Source: JAZDLM01 sp043801895 (lineage in GTDB: Bacteria > Patescibacteriota > Kazan-3B-28). Taken from it: a stretch of 7,294 nucleotides of DNA. Location: contig JAZDLM010000055.1 of the NCBI GenBank assembly GCA_043801895.1, forward strand, positions 1 through 7,294. The letters run 5' to 3'. The notes below the pieces were generated by a model, which worked only from the letters and a program-made list of their open reading frames with translations, was not told the DNA's origin and did no database searches. The position numbers and the translations under genes are program-made. Positions 1-5,599 of this stretch are shown here, in pieces (the stretch's first letter is position 1; every line of letters begins with the position of its first letter).

Positions 1-368
1 ACCAATACTGCGCCAAAGTCGCTAACGGCCGGGGCTTCGTTCTCAAACACCAACGGCACCTCGGCGCGAATCTTCTCGTCGAGGCTAATTTGGTGAAAGT
101 CGAGATGGACCAGTTTCCCGGTCCGAGGATGGTACTGCGGCTCCTTGAGTAGAGTGGTGTACTCTTGCCCGTCCACCTGCAGGGTCACCAGCGAGCTCTC
201 GCCGGCTTTATGGAAAAGCTTTTGCAATTCAACACCGTCAGCCTGGATGGGTTGAGGCTTGATCTTCTTGCCGTAAACTACCCCGGGGAGCTGCCCAGCC
301 TGCCTTAAGCCAACCAGACTGGCCTTGGGGTCGCGAACCCGAGCGGCGATAGAGTACTGTTCTCCCAT
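1..368 (-). CDS. rplY: 50S ribosomal protein L25 / Ctc family, 3' end cut by window edge
   Basis: L25 binds 5S rRNA in the large ribosomal subunit; the long TL5/Ctc form adds a second beta-rich domain. About 122 codons are visible and the frame stays open to the left edge. Near residues 19-32 is the family signature (LVGLRQAGQLPGVVYG), followed by a substrate-like beta region and then LVHLDFHQISLDEKI (residues 86-100) and EVPLVFENEAPAV, typical of the start of the TL5/Ctc C-terminal domain. This is therefore the long form, and the missing part is probably 70-100 residues. The ATG at 368 is preferred because a candidate promoter lies just upstream; an in-frame ATG at 380 would add MLFV but overlaps the -10 box. 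A GGAGG at 398-402 is too far from either start to serve as a normal SD. It lies 73 bases downstream of the zinc-ribbon gene and may be partly co-transcribed with it. The family call is secure; the start is less so. Confidence 0.9.
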   Translation of the reverse strand, partial: MGEQYSIAARVRDPKASLVGLRQAGQLPGVVYGKKIKPQPIQADGVELQKLFHKAGESSLVTLQVDGQEYTTLLKEPQYHPRTGKLVHLDFHQISLDEKIRAEVPLVFENEAPAVSDFGAVL

Positions 369-378
369 AACAAACAGC

Positions 379-407
379 ATTGTATAGGCAAAACCAGCCT
401 CCGTAAA
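379..407 (-). promoter_or_regulatory. Candidate promoter of the L25 gene
   Basis: On the minus strand TTTACG (402-407, four of six matches to TTGACA) is followed after 17 bases by TACAAT (379-384, five of six matches to TATAAT). Transcription would begin near 372, leaving a leader of only about 4 bases before the ATG at 368. This is inferred from sequence only. Read-through from the upstream zinc-ribbon gene is an alternative or additional source of message. Confidence 0.45.
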
Positions 408-411
408 GGAT

Positions 412-424
412 TTTGAGACTCAAA
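412..424. repeat. 13-base palindrome upstream of the L25 promoter
   Basis: The sequence TTTGAGACTCAAA is a perfect 6+1+6 inverted repeat. It ends 4 bases upstream of the proposed -35 box of the L25 gene, a position where an operator could sit. The one-base centre is too short for an RNA hairpin, so a DNA-binding role would be more natural than termination. It could also be chance. Confidence 0.3.
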
Positions 425-441
425 CGCCAGGGGGCGCAGAT

Positions 442-912
442 TTAAGCCTTCCAGGCCTTACTAAAATCCCCGTCGAATGCCTTGAGGTATTCATGGGCGT
501 CCAGAACATTGTCGTAGGAAATGGGGGTAAGCGAGCCGATTACCTGCTCGGCGGTTACATCCTGAACTGGGATACCGCGGTCCAAGGGCAATTCAGCCAT
601 CAACTCATCTTCCATAACCCGATGCTCAAAACCCAGGTCAGCTAAATCCTGCTCCATGATGGCGGGTGAATCGGCTAAGGCGATATCCTCGGCCACGATG
701 TCGGCTGGGATAATATCGCCATCGCTATTGGTCAGGGCAACGCTGGCAAATACCGGGGTTTTACAACCATGGCAGCGCATATGCAGAAAGGTCATTGTCT
801 CGAGCTGGCCAAGATAGTGGATATCCTCGAGTGAATACGTCGAAGAGCAATGCGGGCAACGCATTACATCTTGGAGGTTGTGCACGAGATGCTCAAACTG
901 CTGGTTGTTCAT
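442..912 (-). CDS. Small zinc-ribbon protein of unknown function (156 aa)
   Basis: I do not recognise a named family with certainty. Residues 19-22 (CPHC) and 47-50 (CHGC) form two CxxC knuckles 24 residues apart, a classic zinc-ribbon arrangement. The middle is strongly acidic (roughly residues 64-110). The C-terminus carries YDNVLDAHEYLKAFDGDF (133-150), a compact helical-looking motif that I recall from small Patescibacteria proteins, though I cannot verify this. There is no signal peptide or membrane segment, so it is probably cytoplasmic. The ATG at 912 has no SD; its upstream bases are A-rich. A strong promoter and a foldable leader precede it, so it is the first gene of a unit that may include L25. 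A role in nucleic-acid or ribosome binding is possible from the ribbon and the neighbour but is only a guess. The coding status is well supported, the function is not. Confidence 0.8.
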   Translation of the reverse strand: MNNQQFEHLVHNLQDVMRCPHCSSTYSLEDIHYLGQLETMTFLHMRCHGCKTPVFASVALTNSDGDIIPADIVAEDIALADSPAIMEQDLADLGFEHRVMEDELMAELPLDRGIPVQDVTAEQVIGSLTPISYDNVLDAHEYLKAFDGDFSKAWKA

Positions 913-926
913 TGGTTTTTGTTTTT

Positions 927-963
927 ATTCAGCTTTGGCCTAAATTTGGGACCACCGCTGAAT
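927..963 (-). promoter_or_regulatory. Leader hairpin upstream of the zinc-ribbon gene
   Basis: In the minus-strand transcript ATTCAGC (957-963) pairs with GCTGAAT (927-933) over 7 bp. Inside, after an opposed GG/AA pair of mismatches, TGGTCC pairs with GGCCA with one bulged T. The 8-base loop CAAATTTA contains the self-complementary AAATTT. The hairpin ends 14 bases before the start codon and is followed by A-rich sequence, not a T-tract, so it is not an intrinsic terminator. It may influence translation start or message stability; no riboswitch class is recognised. Confidence 0.4.
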
Positions 964-975
964 TAGTATTGTTTC

Positions 976-1004
976 ATCATACAATAAATTAAGCGTTTCG
1001 TCAA
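976..1004 (-). promoter_or_regulatory. Strong sigma-70-type promoter for the zinc-ribbon gene
   Basis: TTGACG (999-1004) and TATGAT (976-981) are separated by exactly 17 bases on the minus strand, each matching consensus at five of six positions. Transcription would start near 969, giving a leader of about 57 bases. The -35 box contains the TGA stop (1001-1003) of the transferase gene, so the promoter is embedded in the end of the upstream gene. Confidence 0.7.
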
Positions 1005-2032
1005 GAGCCTAACCTCTGGGAAGGCCGGAAACGCAGTACCAGCCTGATAATTATCACCATGACCAATCCTACAATTAACAGCCCGGCCAGCTTGGCGAGG
1101 GTTCCCGACAACAAAGCTACCGCGCCGAAGCCGGCAGTCAGCAGATAGAGGATAATCACCACCGTCCGTTGGCCCAATCCCGCCCCGAGGAGTTGGTGGT
1201 GAAGGTGCTGCTTGTCGGCCACCCAAGGAAGTCGGCCATGCCGCAGGCGGCGGATGACCGCCCAAAACAAATCAACGATCGGCAAACCCAGCACTAGTGC
1301 GGCTGTTGCCAGTTTGCCGCCGCTGATGATGGCTAACACAGCTAACATAAAGCCGAGCAGGTGACTACCTGAATCGCCCATAAATATTTTGGCCGGGTGC
1401 CAGTTGTAGGGCAAAAAGCCAAGAGCCGCGCCAAGCACGATCGCCGCGATGGCGGCAGTTTCCGGCTGATCGATGAACGCGAACAAACTAAGTATCAGCA
1501 AAGTAGCTGCCGCGATACTACTGACGCCCGCCACCAAACCATCGAGGCCGTCAAACCAGTTAACGGTGTTAAGCACTAATAGTATCCAACCGATGGTCAG
1601 TAATGCGTCAACGGCCGGTGGTATTAAAATCACGCCGCCGAACGGGTTGGTGAGAGTGCCGCCAATAGTAATACCGAAACTGACTACAATGGCGGCCACA
1701 CAAATTTGGCCCAGTAATTTCACTAACGGCGGGAGATCGTACAGATCATCTAATAGCCCCAACCCAAGAATTAACACCGCGCCGATCAGCAGACCGTAAA
1801 TCCTTGAGTCAAATCCGAATACTACCATCAACGCGATCGCGATGGCCAAAATCAAAGCGATGCCGCCCAGACGGGGAACTGGGATAGTGTGTACTCGGCG
1901 GGGTGACGGCAAATCGAAAAGTTGGCGAGCGCGCGCCCAACGGATTACCAGCGGAGTTGCCAAGGACGACACCACGAAAGCCATTACGAATGCTCCCAAT
2001 AAAAACTGCCAGGGGATTTCGATGAAATTCAT
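1001..2032 (-). CDS. WecA/TagO-like polyprenyl-phosphate GlcNAc-1-phosphate transferase (MraY superfamily)
   Basis: The family moves a sugar-1-phosphate from a UDP-sugar, usually UDP-GlcNAc, onto undecaprenyl phosphate at the membrane's cytoplasmic face. This is the first step of teichoic-acid, O-antigen or other surface-glycan synthesis. The 343 residues match the family length, with about ten or eleven hydrophobic segments. The Mg-binding DDLYD is at 95-99. The catalytic loop NTVNWFDGLDGL is at 155-166, MGDSGS at 218-223, and HLHHQLL at 276-282. The HxHH form points to the WecA/TagO branch and away from MraY, whose motif is HHHFE-like. The exact sugar cannot be read from sequence. The ATG at 2032 has no SD but overlaps the stop of the RNHCP gene in an ATGA, so translational coupling is likely. 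It could act upstream of glycans containing the deoxysugar supplied by Gmd, although gmd is separately transcribed. Confidence 0.92.
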   Translation of the reverse strand: MNFIEIPWQFLLGAFVMAFVVSSLATPLVIRWARARQLFDLPSPRRVHTIPVPRLGGIALILAIAIALMVVFGFDSRIYGLLIGAVLILGLGLLDDLYDLPPLVKLLGQICVAAIVVSFGITIGGTLTNPFGGVILIPPAVDALLTIGWILLVLNTVNWFDGLDGLVAGVSSIAAATLLILSLFAFIDQPETAAIAAIVLGAALGFLPYNWHPAKIFMGDSGSHLLGFMLAVLAIISGGKLATAALVLGLPIVDLFWAVIRRLRHGRLPWVADKQHLHHQLLGAGLGQRTVVIILYLLTAGFGAVALLSGTLAKLAGLLIVGLVMVIIIRLVLRFRPSQRLGS

Positions 2033-2331
2033 GATAGCGGTTTATCGACTAGACTCTGCCAGTTGTCATTATCATCCAAGTTGTTGTTTCTAGTTGCCCC
2101 GCAGGTTTGACAGCGGTGCAGCACGCGTTTAGGCAAACCTTGTTTCAACTCCCAGCTAATCGGCTCCATCGGCCCGCCACAGGGATTCCTCCGATCGCCG
2201 GGGGTATTATCGACATGCTTACTCCATAAGCACTTCGGGCAATGATTCGTGTAGCCGGTACCAGAAATCTGATGCCCACAATGCTCGCAGACAAAATCCT
2301 CTTTCTTCCTGATAAAATTCTTTTTCTCCAT
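2029..2331 (-). CDS. RNHCP-domain zinc-binding protein (100 aa)
   Basis: The signature TNHCPKCLWSKHVD (residues 28-41) is the defining motif of the RNHCP family, a small bacterial protein family of unknown function that I know only by its motif. Cysteines at 15/18 (CEHC), 31/34 (CPKC), 51, and 74/77 (CQTC) could hold two zinc ions. The protein is lysine-rich at the N-terminus (MEKKNFIRKK), has no membrane segment, and fills nearly its whole length with the domain. The open frame extends far upstream to 2541, but that stretch overlaps the deaminase-family gene and the terminator in another frame. The ATG at 2331 sits right at the start of the conserved domain and 7 bases after a TATAAT, so I place the start there. 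The gene overlaps the downstream transferase by 4 bases, suggesting a two-gene operon; whether the proteins work together is unknown. Confidence 0.85.
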   Translation of the reverse strand: MEKKNFIRKKEDFVCEHCGHQISGTGYTNHCPKCLWSKHVDNTPGDRRNPCGGPMEPISWELKQGLPKRVLHRCQTCGATRNNNLDDNDNWQSLVDKPLS

Positions 2332-2338
2332 CGTCCCT

Positions 2339-2344
2339 ATTATA
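2339..2344 (-). promoter_or_regulatory. Candidate -10 box for a leaderless RNHCP-transferase transcript
   Basis: A perfect TATAAT on the minus strand lies 7 bases before the RNHCP ATG, so transcription would start at or one base before the start codon. No good -35 box exists at the usual distance because that position falls in the terminator stem. Either the -10 acts with weak upstream contacts, or the gene relies on terminator read-through. Confidence 0.4.
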
Positions 2345-2345
2345 T

Positions 2346-2381
2346 AAACAAAAATCCCGACTGGCGCTGGGGCCAGCCGGG
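2346..2381 (-). terminator. Intrinsic terminator of the deaminase-family gene
   Basis: On the minus strand CCCGGCTGGC (2372-2381) pairs with GCCAGTCGGG (2356-2365) over 10 bp with one G-U wobble; one further T-A pair can close the base. The loop is 6 bases. The stem is followed by ATTTTTGTTT (2346-2355). It lies 25 bases after the TAG stop of the upstream gene. Stem strength and T-tract are both typical of Rho-independent termination. Confidence 0.88.
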
Positions 2382-2405
2382 AATTGGCATTTCTGGAACT
2401 AGGTG

Positions 2406-3539
2406 CTAGGCGGCGACCGGCCAGGGAGCAAAGAACTTGGCAATCTTGATCTGCTCCTCTTGCTCCTGGTAGTGCGACTGCCGCAACACGCTGTACGGGT
2501 TCTGAGCCGCGTACTGGGTATACATGTAGCGAATCACGCAAATGGGAGAGCCTTGCTTGATAGCGACAGCATCGACCCCGAAGTTGCGTAATTCGCAGAT
2601 GAACCGATTCCCGGTGTGCTCACCCCGCCCATAGCCGAAGCCGGGGTCACCGTAACCGGCACGGTGCGTGGTTACATGGCCCTGCTCCTCTCGATGCGCG
2701 ACCATCTCTGCGCAAAGAAATTCTGTCACCCGCAGCCTTTCTATGGTCCGTACCAGCGCGAATTGCCCTGGCTCAAGGATCAGCGTGTCTCCGTGGTCGA
2801 GGCTCTTGATCGCGAAGTACTCTGTCGGATCGGCCTCTCCCTCGCCCCAAAGCGGCAATTTCTTGCCGCGCCGGGCCGCCACCAGGTTAGGCATGGGACC
2901 GGACAAGTCGACATGACACAGAACACCTTCCTCGTTGATGGTCGGCTCCACATCATCGTCGCGATGGACGACGTTATAGTTGTTACACATCAGCGCTAGG
3001 TCTCGCGGAGCCAGGAAGTCGCGGTTGCCCTCGAACAGACGCAACTGCGCTAGCGCGACACCAGAGCGCAAGTCGAGCGGGAAAGTCTGCGGCGCCATCA
3101 CCAAGTAGAGCGGGCCCCGATAGCCTATGGGGATAGAGTTAAACTCTCGCCCGCCTGTTCCTACTAGCACAGCGCAGTCTGCTCCGATCCGCCCAATCGA
3201 ACTTTTGGGGCTAGCGCCTCCGCTAATCCCAGCCGGCAGATTGAGAGTGCCATCAAGCAGAACCAGATAGGAGTGAGCGCGACCGAGCGTTAGAGTAATG
3301 CCCTTCTCGATTTGTGCGTCAGTAAACGCAGGCTCAAGTGCGGCATCCTGAATGAAAGCAGCTGGGTCAAATTCCTCCGGATTCGGCCGGTAGGAGGTTG
3401 CCCAGATTTTCTTCGCCCGCAGATCAATCGAGGCCGGCTGAACATCGTCGGGAGAGATCCCATTGATGCAGCCTTGGCCGATCAGGTCTCGGAGCTGAAA
3501 GTCGACCAATGCCGGGCCGACTTTCTTTTGGTGCGTCAA
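2406..3539 (-). CDS. dcd: Long (tandem-repeat) dCTP deaminase family protein, 377 aa
   Basis: The protein matches the long 2'-deoxycytidine 5'-triphosphate deaminase (DCD) type, about twice the roughly 190 residues of ordinary Dcd and built from two dUTPase-like beta domains. Ordinary Dcd converts dCTP to dUTP in the cytoplasm, feeding dTTP synthesis. The first repeat (about 10-170) carries SPKSSIGR (110-117) and the later GYRGPLYLVMAPQTFP (139-154). The second (about 205-340) carries LEPGQFALV (255-263), AEMVAHREEQG (277-287), AGYGDPGFG (294-302) and CELRN (315-319), where E316 aligns with the catalytic glutamate of Dcd. A C-terminal tail of about 37 residues is rich in Q and E. The start is TTG at 3539, set by a perfect AAGGAGG 8 bases upstream. 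It has its own promoter and terminator, hence a single-gene unit. The strong SD sets it apart from its neighbours and may hint at acquisition by transfer. The family call is firm; the actual reaction is inferred. Confidence 0.85.
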   Translation of the reverse strand: MTHQKKVGPALVDFQLRDLIGQGCINGISPDDVQPASIDLRAKKIWATSYRPNPEEFDPAAFIQDAALEPAFTDAQIEKGITLTLGRAHSYLVLLDGTLNLPAGISGGASPKSSIGRIGADCAVLVGTGGREFNSIPIGYRGPLYLVMAPQTFPLDLRSGVALAQLRLFEGNRDFLAPRDLALMCNNYNVVHRDDDVEPTINEEGVLCHVDLSGPMPNLVAARRGKKLPLWGEGEADPTEYFAIKSLDHGDTLILEPGQFALVRTIERLRVTEFLCAEMVAHREEQGHVTTHRAGYGDPGFGYGRGEHTGNRFICELRNFGVDAVAIKQGSPICVIRYMYTQYAAQNPYSVLRQSHYQEQEEQIKIAKFFAPWPVAA

Positions 3540-3547
3540 GGTTCGTT

Positions 3548-3554
3548 CCTCCTT
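3548..3554 (-). promoter_or_regulatory. Strong ribosome binding site for the TTG-started dcd gene
   Basis: AAGGAGG, fully complementary to the 16S rRNA anti-SD core, lies 8 bases before the TTG at 3539. It decides the unusual start codon, since no ATG or GTG lies at a suitable distance. It is the only strong SD at a suitable distance from a start codon in the window. Confidence 0.85.
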
Positions 3555-3576
3555 AACAAGGTTGCCACCCCCACCA

Positions 3577-3607
3577 TTGGAAGTAGCTTTCAGAATAGCT
3601 GTATCAT
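3577..3607 (+). promoter_or_regulatory. Weak candidate promoter of gmd, overlapping the dcd promoter
   Basis: TTGGAA (3577-3582) and TATCAT (3602-3607) face gmd but are 19 bases apart, longer than ideal. The -10 occupies almost the same bases as the divergent TATGAT, so the two could compete. A perfect TTGACA lies nearer the gene at 3636-3641, but I find no -10 box at 16-18 bases from it. The true gmd promoter is therefore uncertain. Confidence 0.25.
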
Positions 3608-3631
3608 AGCCGAAAAGGGGGGCAGCTGCAA
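3603..3631 (-). promoter_or_regulatory. Promoter of the dcd-family gene
   Basis: TATGAT (3603-3608) lies 17 bases after TTGCAG (3626-3631) on the minus strand. The -10 is one mismatch from consensus; the -35 is modest (TTG conserved). Transcription would start near 3596, giving a leader of about 57 bases that carries the AAGGAGG. The -35 overlaps an 8-base palindrome, GCAGCTGC (3622-3629). Confidence 0.55.
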
Positions 3632-3670
3632 CCGTTTGACAGGAGAGGGGGATTTTGCCAAGCTGGGGTC

Positions 3671-4750
3671 ATGACTGAACAAAAAACTGCTCTCATCACT
3701 GGCTTTACCGGCCAAGATGGTAGCTACCTAGCGCTGTATCTGCTAAAGCTCGGCTACCAAGTAGTCGGCCTAACTCGCCGGATCAGCACCGAGCCGCCGC
3801 CTCGCTTCCGCCTGCCGGAGCTGTTAAATTATTATCAAACCGGCCAACTAAAACTGGCGGTAGGCGAAATGGCGGATTACTTCTCCATCACTCAGGTCCT
3901 GCGCCAATATCAACCCGACGAAATTTATAATCTCGCCGCTCAGAGCCATGTCGGCATTTCTTTCCAAACTCCCGAAGAAACGATTCGGGTCAATTTCATT
4001 GGCGCGCTGAATGTTGTTCGGGCCGCTCAGGATTTGAAACTGCCGACCAAAATTTACCAGGCTTCGACTTCGGAGATGTTCGGCAATGCCGCGCGGGAAA
4101 CTGAACCGCAAAACGAAAACACGCCCTTTAGGCCGATTAGCCCGTATGGCATCGCCAAATTGGCCGCGCATAACATTATGGCAATGGCGCGCAATACCGA
4201 GCAGGGCTTTGCCATCCCGACTACTTGTGGCATTTTGTTTAATCATGAATCGCCAATTCGAGGAGAGAATTTTGTCACTCGCAAGATCACTAAAGCTGTC
4301 GCGCGGATGGCGAGAGGGGAACAAGAGATTTTGGAGCTCGGCAGTCTCTCGTCTGAGCGCGACTGGGGTTTTGCCGGCGACTATGTGAAGATGATGCATT
4401 TGATGCTGCAGCAGCCCGGCCTGCCGCATGAGTGGCAAGACTTTGTTGTCGCTACCGGCGTAAAGCATACCGTCCGTGAATTCGTCGAAGCCGCCTTCCG
4501 AGCAATCGGCTGGCAAATCACTTGGCAGGGTGAGGGCGCGAACGAACAGGGCCTTGTAAATGGTCAGCTCCGCGTCCGAGTGAGCCCAGAGTTTTATCGG
4601 CCGAATGAAATTTGGACTCTGCGCGGCAATCCCGCCAAAGCCCGCCAACTACTTGGCTGGGAACCTACCACCGCTTTCGATGATTTAGTGAAGATGATGG
4701 TGAAAGCCGACCTCGAGTCAATCTCGGAAGAGTCAGCTAGCGTGAGTTAG
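3671..4750 (+). CDS. gmd: GDP-mannose 4,6-dehydratase
   Basis: Gmd converts GDP-D-mannose to GDP-4-keto-6-deoxy-D-mannose with an internally recycled NADP(H) cofactor, the entry to GDP-fucose, GDP-rhamnose and perosamine. The 359 residues match family length. The Rossmann motif TGFTGQDGSYL is at 10-20 (G11, G14, G17). The extended SDR active site is complete: STSE (132-135, T133 and E135) and Y159xxxK163. Gmd-specific blocks follow: NHESPIRGENFVTRKIT (191-207), ERDWGFAGDYVKMM (229-242) and FYRPNEIW (308-315), then KARQLLGWEP (323-332) near the C-terminus. The ATG at 3671 puts the nucleotide motif at the usual distance from the N-terminus; its SD is poor. It is the only plus-strand gene, divergent from dcd and overlapping the convergent comEC MBL gene by 18 bases. 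No reductase or aminotransferase that would finish a deoxysugar lies in the window. Confidence 0.95.
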   Translation: MTEQKTALITGFTGQDGSYLALYLLKLGYQVVGLTRRISTEPPPRFRLPELLNYYQTGQLKLAVGEMADYFSITQVLRQYQPDEIYNLAAQSHVGISFQTPEETIRVNFIGALNVVRAAQDLKLPTKIYQASTSEMFGNAARETEPQNENTPFRPISPYGIAKLAAHNIMAMARNTEQGFAIPTTCGILFNHESPIRGENFVTRKITKAVARMARGEQEILELGSLSSERDWGFAGDYVKMMHLMLQQPGLPHEWQDFVVATGVKHTVREFVEAAFRAIGWQITWQGEGANEQGLVNGQLRVRVSPEFYRPNEIWTLRGNPAKARQLLGWEPTTAFDDLVKMMVKADLESISEESASVS

Positions 4751-5599
4751 AACGCGGTAGCGTTGGCCATCGGTCACCACTTCGACCATTCCATCTTGAT
4801 CGGTGCGAAACACCTGCGCGCCACTTTGTTGTAAGCGATCGAGAACTATCTGGTGAGGATGGCCAAAGTTATTTTTGCCCACACTTACAACTGCCACCTC
4901 CGGCCTGGCAGAAGCCAGAAACTCTGGGCTCGAAGCGGTCTGGCTGCCTTGATGGGCAACTTTCAATATATCGATATCGCGAGTTTTGCCTTCGGCGATA
5001 AGTTGTTTCTCAGCCTCGCTGCCAGCATCGCCCATCAGCCATCCGCTAAAACCTTGGTAATTAACCGCGAGCACGATCGACGCTGTGTTCGGATCATCGC
5101 TGACATTACTAGCCGGCCCGGGTGGGTAGATGGCTGCTAACGACACGCCATCAAAATTATATCGGTCGCTCGGGTCAACCACATTGGTAGGAATATGCTG
5201 AAGATTGATCTGGCTAAGTAGCGCCTGATAGGTCTCGGTGGAGTAAGCCGACCCGTTAAATAGAAACTCATCGATCGGATAGCGCTTGGCAATCTCTACT
5301 AATCCCGCCGCATGATCGGCATGCGGGTGGGTTAACACTATTAGCGCCAGCCGACGACGCCAAGCTGGGATTACCTGATCTAGCAAATAAACCGTCCGGC
5401 TGGTTGGCCCGCCATCTATCAATACAAACCTTTGATCCGGAGTACGCAGTAAAATCGCATCGCCTTCTCCCACATTCAAAAAGTAAATATGGAAAAGGGG
5501 GTCAGCGCTAACTAACCATTGGTATCCCAGCGCGATATTAGCTACGACCAGACCCAGCGCCAACCATCGCCAGTAGTTATGAACGAGTTGTTTTAGCAC
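4733..5599 (-). CDS. ComEC C-terminal metallo-beta-lactamase-fold part, in a separate frame
   Basis: This 288-residue frame corresponds to the C-terminal part of full-length ComEC/Rec2 proteins. A membrane segment spans about 12-28. Then come FHIYFLNVGEGDAILL (36-51) and LIDGG (60-64), the metal motif HPHADH (91-96) and MGDAGSEAEKQL (189-200). They are followed by LKVAHQGS (212-219, with H216 kept where HHGS is usual), VSVGKNNFGHPH (238-249) and a final RTDQDG. In ComEC this domain is proposed to act on the incoming or degraded DNA strand outside the membrane. The first possible start is GTG at 5599, two codons after an in-frame TAA, without SD, inside the end of comEC. It is therefore either made by translational coupling or is the second half of a frameshifted gene. 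Its 3' end overlaps convergent gmd. Confidence 0.88.
   Translation of the reverse strand: MLKQLVHNYWRWLALGLVVANIALGYQWLVSADPLFHIYFLNVGEGDAILLRTPDQRFVLIDGGPTSRTVYLLDQVIPAWRRRLALIVLTHPHADHAAGLVEIAKRYPIDEFLFNGSAYSTETYQALLSQINLQHIPTNVVDPSDRYNFDGVSLAAIYPPGPASNVSDDPNTASIVLAVNYQGFSGWLMGDAGSEAEKQLIAEGKTRDIDILKVAHQGSQTASSPEFLASARPEVAVVSVGKNNFGHPHQIVLDRLQQSGAQVFRTDQDGMVEVVTDGQRYRVLTHAS

Noticed and set aside
424..437. Short hairpin after the zinc-ribbon gene as a terminator
   Set aside because: The stem is only 4-5 bp (CGCC/GGCG) and is followed by just three T, too weak to claim termination.
963..1265. 100-codon minus-strand frame inside the transferase
   Set aside because: It overlaps the C-terminal part of a well-supported gene in another frame; its proline/glycine-rich translation looks like a shadow.
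2332..2541. 70-codon N-terminal extension of the RNHCP frame
   Set aside because: It runs through the terminator and antisense-free end of the dcd gene in another frame, has no conserved sequence, and the domain begins right at the ATG at 2331.
2616..2999. Plus-strand frames opposite dcd
   Set aside because: They lack motifs, SD or promoter and lie entirely opposite a confident gene.
3636..3641. Perfect TTGACA as the gmd -35 box
   Set aside because: No TATAAT-like hexamer occurs 16-18 bases downstream; the position reads CAAGCT or similar.
3617..3667. G-rich plus-strand stretch as a G-quadruplex
   Set aside because: There are only three long G runs and they are separated by about 12-25 bases, too far apart for a standard quadruplex.
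3848..4648. Long antisense open frame (266 codons) opposite gmd
   Set aside because: gmd has all family motifs across this span; the antisense translation shows no recognisable domain, SD or promoter and is a shadow of codon bias.
4751..4764. AACGC-GGTA-GCGTT hairpin after the gmd stop as a terminator
   Set aside because: The 5-bp stem has no T-tract on either strand and lies inside the MBL coding sequence.
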